NCBI RefSeq assembly: GCF_900100075.1
Contig: NZ_FNEG01000003.1
Coordinates: forward strand, 1 to 64,000
From: Chryseobacterium jejuense
Lineage (GTDB): Bacteria; Bacteroidota; Bacteroidia; Flavobacteriales; Weeksellaceae
Length of the DNA stretch: 64,000 nt
Direction: 5' to 3'
Numbering within the stretch: position 1 is the stretch's first letter; every line of letters starts with the position of its first letter. The position numbers and the translations under genes are program-made. A model generated the notes under the pieces. That model did not search any database. It worked only from the letters and a program-made list of their open reading frames with translations, and had not been told where the DNA came from. Positions 9,219-18,800 of the stretch are shown one piece after another.

Positions 9219-9603
9219 ATTATTAATAATAGCCCTTGTTATAGTAAGTTTAGCAAGTGTATATTTTTTCATTTATTACTATAGTAGTCAAGATGTAAAT
9301 GATGTAAAGGTTGAAGGCTACGTTTTAGATTCTAGTAATTCTCGACCTTTGAGAGATGTTAAAGTGACAGTCGTAAATGATAGATATGAAAGTAATAATG
9401 GACATAAAAATTATGATGAATATTTAGGCCAAGATAAAATACAATTAAAGACTGATGATAAGGGATATTATTCTACTATTTTGAAAAAGAGTGCTTATGT
9501 ATATATATATATAGAAAAAGATGGGTATAAATCTATTGAAGAAAAAGGACAACATGCACAAAAATTAATTGTTTTTAAAACTAATATGGATAGATTAAAG
9601 TAG
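9199..9603 (+). CDS. Membrane-anchored protein with carboxypeptidase-regulatory-like domain, candidate immunity for cassette 5
   Basis: This 134-residue protein has one N-terminal transmembrane segment (about residues 8-27) and then a CarboxypepD_reg-like beta-sandwich ([19 protein letters not shown] ... TDDKGYYS). It overlaps the hydrolase tip by 20 bp. A membrane-tethered periplasmic domain fits inhibition of a lipase-like toxin. The immunity role is inferred from position. Confidence 0.7.
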   Translation: MKQTIGKLLIIALVIVSLASVYFFIYYYSSQDVNDVKVEGYVLDSSNSRPLRDVKVTVVNDRYESNNGHKNYDEYLGQDKIQLKTDDKGYYSTILKKSAYVYIYIEKDGYKSIEEKGQHAQKLIVFKTNMDRLK

Positions 9604-9812
9604 GTTTGATGTTGAGAGTATTGGCATATAATAATTGTCTAATGTTCTCTGCTCACCTCGGTAATAAACAAATCTTTTCATATGACAGTATTTAAAAAAA
9701 TAGTTATATCTACTAATACAGGTATTACCTTGGAAATGCAAGAATAAGTTTCGGAAGAAATAGCGCAGGTGCTCTTGAAATTACGGATGCCAATTATTAT
9801 TATCCATTTGGG

Positions 9813-10820
9813 ATGAATCATTTGAAATCGGGTAATGCATTTTTTGGTAAGGATAGTTATAAAAACTACAAGTACAACGGCAAGGAGCTTCAAGAGACGG
9901 GAATGTATGATTATGGGGCGAGAATGTATATGCCTGACTTAGGAAGATGGGGAGTGGTGGATCCATTGGCAGAGAAACATCCTAATATGTCTCCATTTAG
10001 ATACAGTTTTAATAATCCAATAAATGCAATAGATCCAACAGGAATGTTAGAAGGCTGGGTTGAAGAAGAATTAAATGGTCAGAAATCTTATACATATGAT
10101 GCTAATGTAAATACTGTATCAGAAGCAAAAGCAGCTGGCTACAATAATGCTTCTGCAGTTTATGAAAATGCTACTGTTTCAAGAGGTTCAACTTTAGGAA
10201 TGGGTGGGTACAGTTATTCCTTAAATACTGATGGTTCGGTAACTAACAATTCCGATGGTTCAGGTATAAACAATACTTTTGTTACAGGTGCAGGAACAAC
10301 AATTAATGCTCCATCTGGTACATTTATGAGTGAACAAAAATTAGATTTAACTGAAAAATGGGCTAATTCAAGTAATTTCTTTGCAAAATTTTCATACGGA
10401 ATTGCTAATAATGCTTACGTTACCGCACAAATGTTTGATGGAGGACTTATGGAAAGATCTGAATGGTCAAACCCTTTAGGAGGAAATTATGGAAATTTGG
10501 ATGGTACACCTAATTACCAACAAGCGGATGCTTTAGTGAATACAGTAGCTACAGCCGCTCCTTATGCAAGAGGAGCTAAAGCTGTAAATTCTCTTATGCC
10601 TGAAGGAATGAGTGTTCTGAGCAGATTTGGTTCTGCGACCGGTACAAGAGGCGTGATAAATAATACTTTAAATAAGGGTGTGGATTATGTGAATGGTACA
10701 GTCGGAAAAGGGATGATAACACGACCAGTTGTTACAGGTGCTGTAAATGCTGCAAAACCAGATAGTCCTATTCGGAATTGGTTGCATAAAAATGTAGGCT
10801 ATAGACCTCAATTTAATTAA
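9813..10820 (+). CDS. 5'-truncated RHS tip, module 6, with unknown C-terminal domain
   Basis: RHS homology starts at about 9729 (LGNARISFGRN) just after non-coding sequence; the first usable ATG is at 9813 (MNHLKSGN). The core with [11 protein letters not shown] and AIDPTGM follows. The C-terminal region (about 265 residues) begins EGWVEEELNG and is rich in Gly, Asn, Ser and Thr, with a middle segment of small hydrophobic residues. I see no known catalytic motif. The small membrane protein encoded 11 bp downstream is the likely partner. Confidence 0.7.
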   Translation: MNHLKSGNAFFGKDSYKNYKYNGKELQETGMYDYGARMYMPDLGRWGVVDPLAEKHPNMSPFRYSFNNPINAIDPTGMLEGWVEEELNGQKSYTYDANVNTVSEAKAAGYNNASAVYENATVSRGSTLGMGGYSYSLNTDGSVTNNSDGSGINNTFVTGAGTTINAPSGTFMSEQKLDLTEKWANSSNFFAKFSYGIANNAYVTAQMFDGGLMERSEWSNPLGGNYGNLDGTPNYQQADALVNTVATAAPYARGAKAVNSLMPEGMSVLSRFGSATGTRGVINNTLNKGVDYVNGTVGKGMITRPVVTGAVNAAKPDSPIRNWLHKNVGYRPQFN

Positions 10821-10831
10821 TAAGTAGTATT

Positions 10832-11038
10832 ATGATTTTATTAGAAATAATTTTTGGAAGTATAATTACTCAATTTTTAGGATTGAATACGAGATATTAT
10901 TTTTTTAAAATTTTTAATAAGAATTTGAAAAAAGAAGATTTTGAGAATAACCAGGAAGATATAGGTGCTAGTTTTTCTCAAGGATTTTACAATTTTTTTA
11001 TCGGACTTATAGTTTTTTTCTTTTATCTTTTGGAATAG
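10832..11038 (+). CDS. Small two-helix membrane protein, candidate immunity for module 6
   Basis: This 68-residue protein has hydrophobic segments at both ends (about residues 1-18 and 50-67) around a charged middle (NKNLKKEDFENNQED). Its place behind an RHS tip and before a terminator suggests an immunity protein. A membrane inhibitor would fit a toxin that disturbs the inner membrane, but the toxin's activity is unknown. Confidence 0.6.
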   Translation: MILLEIIFGSIITQFLGLNTRYYFFKIFNKNLKKEDFENNQEDIGASFSQGFYNFFIGLIVFFFYLLE

Positions 11039-11086
11039 TGTATTTATTAGATGTATTTCATCTTTTATAAATTGATTTGCCCCGCT

Positions 11087-11109
11087 GGTGCGAGCGTCTC
11101 GCTCGTGCC
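11087..11109. repeat. GC-rich palindrome
   Basis: GGTGCGAGCG and CGCTCGTGCC pair fully if G-U pairs are allowed, around TCT. It stands out in AT-rich DNA and may be a dispersed element; no second copy was seen in this window. Confidence 0.5.
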
Positions 11110-11120
11110 AACAAATAAAA

Positions 11121-11150
11121 AAAACCACTGCTATTTTAGCAGTGGTTTTT
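11121..11150. terminator. Hairpin terminator at the end of the RHS locus
   Basis: AAAACCACTGCTA and TAGCAGTGGTTTT form a 13-bp stem around TTT with T-runs. It closes the last toxin/immunity pair. Confidence 0.75.
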
Positions 11151-11300
11151 GTATTGTTCTGTTTTGTATTAGAAAACAGAACAATATTTTAATAATATAT
11201 TCTCCCAATACAAAAATCATCTTGGAAATGTAAAGGTAAGCTCGGTTTGCGCTGTTTTTTTAGAGTTTAGATCTGAGCGATCGCCTCTTTCTTCACAATA

Positions 11301-11322
11301 AAGCCTGACATCAGTCAGGCTT
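11301..11322 (-). terminator. Terminator of the minus-strand leader-peptide gene
   Basis: AAGCCTGAC and GTCAGGCTT pair around a 4-base loop 5 bp after the stop codon of the small gene on the minus strand. Confidence 0.65.
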
Positions 11323-11327
11323 ATCTT

Positions 11328-11477
11328 TTAAATGCATTTTTCATCATTATAAATTCTGCAAGGTCCATTTTCGCGGTATTGGCAAGTTCCGCTTGGACAG
11401 CTTTGTCCCGGTTGTGGAACCCATCCGCCGGAGATTGTTTTTAAATCAGTCTTTGTTAGTTTTTTTAGATTTTTCAT
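11328..11477 (-). CDS. Bacteriocin-like double-glycine leader peptide
   Basis: This 49-residue peptide has the leader MKNLKKLTKTDLKTISGG and a 31-residue core with four Cys, Pro and Gly. The leader matches the bacteriocin-type signal sequences frequent in Chryseobacterium and closely resembles the leader at 21390. A peptidase-domain ABC exporter would normally cut after GG, but none is in the window. The product's activity is unknown. A terminator follows directly. Confidence 0.75.
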   Translation of the reverse strand: MKNLKKLTKTDLKTISGGWVPQPGQSCPSGTCQYRENGPCRIYNDEKCI

Positions 11478-11558
11478 ACGTTTAATTTGTTTTTGGTTAC
11501 TCTACTCTGTAAGCTTTTCGAGGTCCGCTTGTAACGAATTTATTAAAAAAGTTTAAAT

Positions 11559-11592
11559 AAAATCACTATCTGTAGAAAAAAGATAGTGATTT
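11559..11592 (-). terminator. Hairpin terminator on the minus strand
   Basis: AAATCACTATCT and AGATAGTGATTT form a 12-bp stem; the T-run lies on the minus-strand exit side. It overlaps the stop of a small minus-strand ORF. Confidence 0.55.
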
Positions 11593-11734
11593 AAAAAAAA
11601 TGATGATACGGGAGAAGTAAAATCTCAAAGACAGATTTCGATAAGGTTTTGGATGTAATTTTTGCTGTTGAATGTGTGCATAAAAGGTAATTCTTCGCAT
11701 CAATACCTAATAAAAAGGAAAGGGTGAAAATCAT
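11591..11734 (-). CDS. Possible small ORF of 47 residues
   Basis: The frame begins MIFTLSFLLGIDAKNYLL and ends LLLPYHHFF. The main support is a terminator placed exactly at its stop codon. No homology is recognised and it could be chance. Confidence 0.25.
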   Translation of the reverse strand: MIFTLSFLLGIDAKNYLLCTHSTAKITSKTLSKSVFEILLLPYHHFF

Positions 11735-11768
11735 AAAACCAGAATTTTCATCTCTCACTGAAAAACCG

Positions 11769-11776
11769 TATTTTTG
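11769..11776 (+). promoter_or_regulatory. Bacteroidetes -7 element for purB
   Basis: TATTTTTG matches TAnnTTTG, 24 bp before the purB ATG. No clear -33 TTG is seen. Confidence 0.5.
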
Positions 11777-11800
11777 TACATCTAAAAAGTAAAAGAACGA

Positions 11801-13228
11801 ATGAATTCCTACAAAAATCCATTGGAAGAGCGCTATTCCAGTGAAGAAATGTTGTTTAATTTCTCACATAATAACAAATTCCGTACCTGGAGAAAACTTT
11901 GGATCGCTTTAGCAGAGATCGAAAAAGACTTAGGGCTAGAAATTACAGACGAGCAAATCGCTGAATTAAAAGCTAATGCTGAAAATATCGATTTCGATAA
12001 AGCAGCAGAATACGAAAAGAAATTCCGTCATGATGTAATGGCTCACGTTCACACCTATGGAGATGTGGCGCCTTCAGCAAAAGGAATTATTCACTTGGGA
12101 GCAACTTCAGCTTTTGTAGGAGATAATACAGACTTAATTCAGATCCGTGACGGACTTTTAATCCTGAAGAAGAAGTTGGTAAATGTAATGAAGAACTTAG
12201 CCGATTTTGCGATTCAGTACAAAGACCTTCCAACATTAGGATTTACACACTTCCAACCTGCACAGTTAACTACCGTAGGAAAAAGAGCAACCCTTTGGTT
12301 ACAGAGTTTAGTTCTTGATATTGAAGAATTAGATTTCTTCCTTGAAACCCTTCGTTTCAGAGGAGTAAAAGGAACTACAGGAACTGCTGCAAGTTTCCTT
12401 GAACTGTTCAACGGAGATTATTCTAAAGTAAAACACTTAGATAAAGAACTTTCAAAAAGATTCGGATTCGAAAAAGTATTCGGAGTTTCAGGACAGACTT
12501 ACGACAGAAAAATTGATGCTAAAGTAGTAGCATTATTAGGAAATATCGCTCAATCTGCTCACAAATTCACCAACGATTTACGTTTACTTCAAAACCTTAA
12601 GGAAATTGAAGAACCATTCGAGAAAAACCAGATCGGTTCATCCGCAATGGCTTACAAGCGTAACCCAATGAGAAGTGAAAGAATCGGAGCATTGGCAAAA
12701 TATGTAATGTCTTTAACGACGAGTTCTGCAATGGTAGCATCTACACAATGGTTCGAAAGAACATTAGATGACTCTGCCAACAAGAGATTAACTATTCCTC
12801 AGGCGTTCTTAGCAGTAGATGCAATTCTATTGATCTGGAACAATATCATGAATGGAATCGTGGTATATCCAAACAGAATCAACAAGCATATTGAAGAAGA
12901 ACTTCCTTTCATGGCAACAGAATACATTATCATGGAAGAAGTGAAAGCAGGTGGTGACCGTCAGGAAATTCACGAAGTAATCAGAGTTCATTCTATGGAA
13001 GCTTCCAAGAAAGTGAAGGAAGAAGGAAAAGAAAATGACCTGATCGAAAGGATCTTAAATGATGATTCTTTAAAGTTAGATAAATCGAAATTAAAAGAAG
13101 TTTTAGATCCGAAGAACTTTATTGGGTTCGCACCGATTCAGACAGAAGAATTTGTCAAGAACGAAGTGCAGCCGATTATAGACCAGAATAAAGATTTGAT
13201 AGGATTAGAAGCTGATCTTAAAGTATAA
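11801..13228 (+). CDS. purB: Adenylosuccinate lyase
   Basis: This 475-residue protein catalyses two steps of purine synthesis: splitting SAICAR and adenylosuccinate with release of fumarate. The fumarate lyase signature GSSAMAYKRNPMRSE is intact, including the catalytic loop Ser. HLGATSAFVGDNTD and FTHFQPAQLTTVGKR are also typical of PurB. The length fits the family. A TAnnTTTG box lies upstream and a terminator downstream, so the gene seems to be transcribed alone. purL lies about 2.6 kb further on. Confidence 0.95.
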   Translation: MNSYKNPLEERYSSEEMLFNFSHNNKFRTWRKLWIALAEIEKDLGLEITDEQIAELKANAENIDFDKAAEYEKKFRHDVMAHVHTYGDVAPSAKGIIHLGATSAFVGDNTDLIQIRDGLLILKKKLVNVMKNLADFAIQYKDLPTLGFTHFQPAQLTTVGKRATLWLQSLVLDIEELDFFLETLRFRGVKGTTGTAASFLELFNGDYSKVKHLDKELSKRFGFEKVFGVSGQTYDRKIDAKVVALLGNIAQSAHKFTNDLRLLQNLKEIEEPFEKNQIGSSAMAYKRNPMRSERIGALAKYVMSLTTSSAMVASTQWFERTLDDSANKRLTIPQAFLAVDAILLIWNNIMNGIVVYPNRINKHIEEELPFMATEYIIMEEVKAGGDRQEIHEVIRVHSMEASKKVKEEGKENDLIERILNDDSLKLDKSKLKEVLDPKNFIGFAPIQTEEFVKNEVQPIIDQNKDLIGLEADLKV

Positions 13229-13234
13229 AACAAT

Positions 13235-13260
13235 ATGCAGCCTTTTGGGCTGCATTTTTT
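13235..13260 (+). terminator. purB terminator
   Basis: ATGCAGCC and GGCTGCAT pair around a short loop, followed by six T. Confidence 0.8.
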
Positions 13261-13275
13261 ATTTTAAACCCAACC

Positions 13276-14250
13276 ATGAACAAAGTCCTTTTACTCATTG
13301 CAATGATTCCCATACTTGCTTTTTCCCAGGAGAAAGAAGTTTTAAGATATTTTACTTCCAAAGACAATTTAGTGGGGGTGAAGAATCAAAAGGGAGAAAT
13401 CATTATTCCTGCACAATTTAAAATTTACTCAGATCTTAAAGACGGAGAAGTCGTAGATGGAGAAACCGTTCTTTTTGATGGGGAGAAAAAAGGCGAGAAA
13501 CCTAAGAAAAATACCTGGGGATATGTTTATGACAGAAAAGGAAACTTTCTTTACACTCCGTTTCTGTATGACAACGGCCCTGATTATTTTGTAGAAGGAT
13601 TGAGACGTTTTGTGAAAAACGGAAAGATAGGTTTTGTTGATAGGAACGGAAAAGTAGTGATTGAACCCCAACATGACTTTGTTGACCATTTTACGTATGG
13701 ATACGCTTCATTTTGTGATGGATGTAAAAGGAATGAGGATGACGGGTATATAAAAGTACCCGGTGAGAAATGGGGAATGATGAATGTTAAAGGAGAAATA
13801 GTTCAACCAATTACCAAATATTCTGATAAGGATGTGAAAATCGTTGGAAAATACTATCCATATCCTTTTCAATATAGCGAAAAAGAGAAAAATATTCTTC
13901 AGTTTTTTGATCAACAAAATAAGCTGCTGTCAGATCTTTATTATGTAAATCAATACAATAAAATTCCTGAAAAAGAAAAGAGATTGTATTTTGAAATGGT
14001 AGAAAGGCCAAAAGAAAATTTCCCTTATTATCAAGTAAATACTTATGATTATACAAAGCATGATTTGGGAATGCTCTATCGCTTTAAATTTCTGGTTTCA
14101 GAAGATGCTAAGACAGTTTATACAATAAAATCATATAACGAACAACAAGTTCCTTTTGAAGATTGGCTGAAAAATGAAATAAAAGAAGCAAAACAATATC
14201 AAAAAGAACATCCTGATAACCCGAATAAATTCAAAGATAACCAGAATTAA
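13276..14250 (+). CDS. Exported WG-repeat protein
   Basis: This 324-residue protein has a signal peptide (MNKVLLLIAMIPILAFSQ) and several WG/KWG repeats: GVKNQKGEIIIPAQF, WGYVYDRKGNF, IGFVDRNGKVVIEP and WGMMNVKGEIVQPI. The repeats cover the first 190 residues; the rest is not recognised. WG repeats form beta-rich folds of unclear function. The next gene starts 5 bp downstream, so the two are probably co-transcribed. Confidence 0.8.
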   Translation: MNKVLLLIAMIPILAFSQEKEVLRYFTSKDNLVGVKNQKGEIIIPAQFKIYSDLKDGEVVDGETVLFDGEKKGEKPKKNTWGYVYDRKGNFLYTPFLYDNGPDYFVEGLRRFVKNGKIGFVDRNGKVVIEPQHDFVDHFTYGYASFCDGCKRNEDDGYIKVPGEKWGMMNVKGEIVQPITKYSDKDVKIVGKYYPYPFQYSEKEKNILQFFDQQNKLLSDLYYVNQYNKIPEKEKRLYFEMVERPKENFPYYQVNTYDYTKHDLGMLYRFKFLVSEDAKTVYTIKSYNEQQVPFEDWLKNEIKEAKQYQKEHPDNPNKFKDNQN

Positions 14251-14255
14251 ACCTC

Positions 14256-15683
14256 ATGAGAAAAAATCTACTCCTATGTATTTTTGCCTTGGCATTTGTG
14301 AAAAACCATGCACAAAGTGATAAAACAGTATACTCAATCATAGATGCAGCAGCTCAGAAAGTGGCTAAAGACTCCAAAGCATATTCTGTGTCTGTTGGCC
14401 TTATCAAAGACGGGAAAGTTTATACTAAGCATTTTGGTGAAATAGACAAAGGAAAAGGAAATAAAGCAGATAATAATACTTATTTTGCGATTGCTTCCGT
14501 TACCAAGCTTTTTACAGGGCAACTATTGGCTCAGGCTGTGTTGGAGGGGAAGATAAGTCTAGATGATGATGTACGTAAATATCTGAAAGAATCTTATCCA
14601 AACTTAGAATATAATGGAGTTCCGATAAAAGTCAGGAATCTGATTTCTTATGAAACAGCGTTGCCTAGAAATCTTCCCAACGATGATGAATTAAGAAAAA
14701 ATATGACAGATGAGACCCCTTTTCTTTACGAAAAGCTCAACGAAGGATATACAAAAGAAGATTTTAAAAAAGATCTGGGCACTGTGAAATTAAGCATGGA
14801 GCCGGGAAAAGAATATAAATACAGTAATTTAAGTCTGGAGTTGGCCGGGCTTATACTCGAAAATATTTACGGAAAAAGCTATGAAACCCTTTTGAAGGAA
14901 AATATCTTTTCAAAAAATGGGATGAATCATACCAAACTGGAACTCGGAAAAGATGAAGCTCAGGCCAATGGATATCATGACAATTTTCGTCTGATGCCCG
15001 TTTCAAAAAGTCTTTTATGGGGATCCGGAGGTTCAAAAACCGAATCTACAATGGGGGATATGGTAAAATTTTTAAAAGAAGAACTTGATCCAAAAAATAA
15101 AATAGTACAGGAATCTCAAAGAAACATTAGCAATAGCAAAGAAGATTGGTATGGATATTTTTGGGATAAATATTGGATTACTGAACATGGTAAAAGAGGA
15201 TTTAAACATGGTGGGTCCTATGGAATAAACAGCTTGTTTACCGTATTTCCGGAGCTGAATATCGGAATCTGTATAATCGTGAACATCAATGGACCTGAAA
15301 CATTTACCGCACTTTATAATGGGACGAGCAGTTTAGTAACCGATCTTATTCCAACTTCAGATAAAAAGCAGGTGTATGGGTATTCCGTAAAGGGAGATAA
15401 AATCGTTTTTTCTTACACCCATCCGAAAAACCTGAACGGAAACCTTATCAATACCGTTGCTGTAGCAGGAAGTTTCAATAATTGGGAACCTGAAAATAAA
15501 GAATATCAGATGGTAAAAAAGGATAAAAACCTTTATGAATTGGAGGTTCCTGTCTCTCAATTTGAAAAAGGAAAGCCCTATTCTTTTAAATTTGTATTGA
15601 ATAAAGAAGAATGGATTGGAGCTTCTAAAAATGCATCCAATAATGATGGGACCAAAGATAATAATCTGGCATTCGTATTATAA
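14256..15683 (+). CDS. Exported serine hydrolase (beta-lactamase class C fold) with C-terminal E-set/glycogen-binding-like domain
   Basis: This 475-residue protein has a signal peptide and a class C beta-lactamase/PBP4-like domain: catalytic SVTK at residues 81-84, YSN in KYSNLSLELAG (about 190), and HGGSYG (about 320) in the KTG position. Residues from about 385 form an AMPK/CBM48-like E-set domain (VAVAGSFNNWEPE ... PYSFKFVLN). It may be a peptidase or esterase of the S12 family; the substrate is unknown. It lies 5 bp after the WG-repeat gene. Confidence 0.85.
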   Translation: MRKNLLLCIFALAFVKNHAQSDKTVYSIIDAAAQKVAKDSKAYSVSVGLIKDGKVYTKHFGEIDKGKGNKADNNTYFAIASVTKLFTGQLLAQAVLEGKISLDDDVRKYLKESYPNLEYNGVPIKVRNLISYETALPRNLPNDDELRKNMTDETPFLYEKLNEGYTKEDFKKDLGTVKLSMEPGKEYKYSNLSLELAGLILENIYGKSYETLLKENIFSKNGMNHTKLELGKDEAQANGYHDNFRLMPVSKSLLWGSGGSKTESTMGDMVKFLKEELDPKNKIVQESQRNISNSKEDWYGYFWDKYWITEHGKRGFKHGGSYGINSLFTVFPELNIGICIIVNINGPETFTALYNGTSSLVTDLIPTSDKKQVYGYSVKGDKIVFSYTHPKNLNGNLINTVAVAGSFNNWEPENKEYQMVKKDKNLYELEVPVSQFEKGKPYSFKFVLNKEEWIGASKNASNNDGTKDNNLAFVL

Positions 15684-15717
15684 GAAAAAGATTGAGCTTA
15701 AAGAAAGTAAAAAGAGT

Positions 15718-15813
15718 AAATTTGTACTCAATAAAATAGGATGTATCATAACATCTAAAAGAGCAGCCAATGGAGAGGAAACAAAGGATAACAATAAGGG
15801 AGTGCTACTCTGA
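15718..15813 (+). pseudogene. Remnant copy of the E-set domain tail
   Basis: Translated in frame from 15718 it reads KFVLNKIGC...TKDNNKGVLL and then stops. This mirrors the end of the preceding protein, KFVLNKEEW...TKDNNLAFVL. It has no start or upstream domain, so it is a decayed duplicate of the last 30 or so codons. Confidence 0.5.
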
Positions 15814-15864
15814 ACTCAGAAAAGTAAAAAGAAAAATAAATCTAATATTAAAATCTGACATCTA

Positions 15865-18800
15865 ATGTCTAATAACAAAAGAATTTTCGTAGAAAAAAGA
15901 GGAATTTTCGATGTTGAAAGTCCAAAAATTTTTGATGAAGTAAAAGCAGTTGTTCCGGCAATTCAAAGTGTGAAAGTCTACAATGTGTATGATATTTTCA
16001 ATTTGAATAACGGGGAATTCGAAAAAGTAGTAAACAATACTTTCGTAGATCCTGTTACTGATATTTTACATACAGAAAACCCTGCAAAAAGCATCCATTT
16101 CGGGATGGAGTTCCTGCCTGGTCAGTATGATCAGAGAGCAGATTCTGCACAACAGTGTATCGCTTTATTAACAGAGAATGAAAAGTCAAAAGTAAGAAGT
16201 GGAAAGTTAATCGAATTTGTAGGAGTATCAGAAGCTGATTTGGTGAAAATCAAAGACCTTTTGATTAATAAAGTAGAATCTCAGGAAAAAGACTTATCTG
16301 TATTGGATATTCCTGCTGATGAAACACCTTCAAAAGTAATCATCCACGAAAACTTCATCAATTTCAATGATGCTGAACTTGAAAATTTCTATAATAATCA
16401 CGGCTTTGCATTAGGATTAGATGACTTGAAATTTATTCAGGAGTACTTTAAAACTGAAGAAAGAAACCCTACAGAAACAGAACTGAAAGTATTAGATACG
16501 TACTGGAGCGATCACTGTCGTCACACGACTTTCGAAACAGAATTGTCAGACATTCAGTTTGAAGGAAAATTCAAACAGACATTGGATACTATTTTCAATG
16601 ACTATATCGAAAAAAGAAAATTCTTAGGCCGTGAATTAAAGCCTATTTCCTTAATGGATTTAGCTACAGTTTGTGGTAAATATTTCCATAAAACAGGAAA
16701 TCTGGACAACCTTGTGATTTCTGATGAGATCAATGCATGTACCATCCAGATTGAAGCAGAATACGATGGGAAGAAAGAACCTTGGTATTTATTATTCAAA
16801 AACGAAACACACAACCACCCAACAGAAATTGAACCTTTCGGAGGTGCTTCTACTTGTTTAGGTGGAGCTATCAGAGATCCTTTATCCGGAAGATCGTTTG
16901 TGTTTCAAGCGATGAGATTAACTGGTGCTGCAGACGTTTTAGAATCTGTAGATAAAACATTACCAGGGAAATTACCTCAAAAAACAATCACTAAACAGGC
17001 TGCAAACGGATATTCATCTTACGGTAACCAGATTGGTCTTGCTACCACTATGGTTTCTGAAATCTATGACGAAGGTTACAAAGCCAAAAGAATGGAAGTA
17101 GGTTTCGTTACAGGAGCCGTTCCTGTAGATTGGGTAAGACGTGAAAAACCGGCTAATGGTGATTCTATCATTATTTTAGGAGGAGCAACAGGCCGTGATG
17201 GAGTTGGAGGAGCAAGCGGAAGTTCAAAAGAACAGGACGAAACTTCTATCCACACCATGAGTTCTGAAGTTCAGAAAGGAAATGCGGTAGAAGAACGTAA
17301 GATCCAAAGACTATTCAGAAACCCTGAACTGACAAGATTAATCAAAAAGTCTAATGACTTTGGAGCAGGAGGTGTTTCTGTAGCGATTGGTGAAATTGCA
17401 GACTCTCTGGAAGTAAACCTTGATGTATTACCATTAAAATACGAAGGATTAAACGGAACAGAACTGGCTATCTCCGAATCTCAGGAAAGAATGGCGGTTG
17501 TGGTAGATCCGAAAGACAAAGAAAAGTTCATCAAGTTCTGTGAAGCTGAAAATATTGTAGCGGTAGAAGTCGCAAAAGTAACAGATTCAGGAAGAATGCA
17601 GATGTTCTGGAAAGGAGATAAAATTGTTGACCTTTCAAGAGCATTCCTTGATACGAATGGATGTTCAAAATCTCAGGAGGTAAAAATCAACCACCTTGAA
17701 GATGTAAAAGTAGAAAATAAAGCATTCAACGAAGAAAACTTCGTGAATACCTTAAAAGATAAAAATGTAGCTTCCCAAAAAGGACTATTGGAAATGTTTG
17801 ACTCTTCTGTAGGAGGAACAACCGTTGCCATGCCTTTAGGTGGAAAATACCAACAAACCCTAATGGAAGGAAGTGTGCAGACACTACCGATCTTAGGAGC
17901 AAAAGATATCAAAACCGTTTCCTTGGCAAGCTGGGGATTCGATGCTGAAATCTCAAAACAAAACTCATTATTGGGAGCATCTTATGCCGTAGTAGAAAGT
18001 GTGGCGAAGATTGTTGCAATGGGAGGTGATTATAAAAATATCAGATTAAGCTTCCAGGAATATTTCGAAAAGCTTGGCCAGTCTCCTGAAAAATGGGGTA
18101 AGCCATTAGCTTCTCTTTTAGGAGCTTATGATGCACAGATCAACCTTGGATTAGCAGCTATCGGTGGTAAAGATTCCATGAGTGGAACATATCAGGATCT
18201 GAATGTTCCGCCAACCTTGATTTCTTTTGCATGTGCAAACGGAGACAAACAAAATATCATTTCTCCAGAGTTTAAAGCGGCTGGAAACAAAGTATATTTC
18301 TTCAATCACATCGCTCAGGAAAACGGTCTTCCAAACTATGATGCTTTAAAAGGAATTTATGAGTTCATCTTTGAAAACATCAAGTCAGGAAAAATCGTTT
18401 CTGTAAAAACAGTAAAAGACGGTGGGGTAGCAGTAGCATTAGCAAAAATGAGTTTCGGAAACAGATTGGGAGCTGAAATTAACGCTGATGAAAATACTTT
18501 ATTAGCTAAAAATATCGGTAGCTTAATCATCGAAGCTAAAGAAGAGCTAAACAATGTGTCTTTACAGTTAATCGGAGAAGTAAAAGATTCAGACGTTTTA
18601 AAGGTTAACAATCTCGAAACCCGTATCACGGATCTCGAAGCAGCTTATACTGGAACATTCGAAAACCTTTTCCCAACAGTAGAAAAAGAAAAAATGACGG
18701 TTGAAATTGATGAAAAATCAAACTCAATCAATCCAAGAAATATCATGATCAAAAAACACGGAATTGCACAGCCTAAAGTATTTGCTCCGGTATTCCCAGG

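Larger units (their letters stand above)
11478..11800. other. Gene-poor gap before purB
   Basis: It holds a hairpin, a possible 47-codon minus-strand ORF and the purB promoter region. Nothing else is recognised. Confidence 0.6.

Noticed and set aside
11051..11233. 60-codon plus-strand frame after the RHS locus
   Set aside because: It runs through a GC-rich palindrome and a terminator hairpin.
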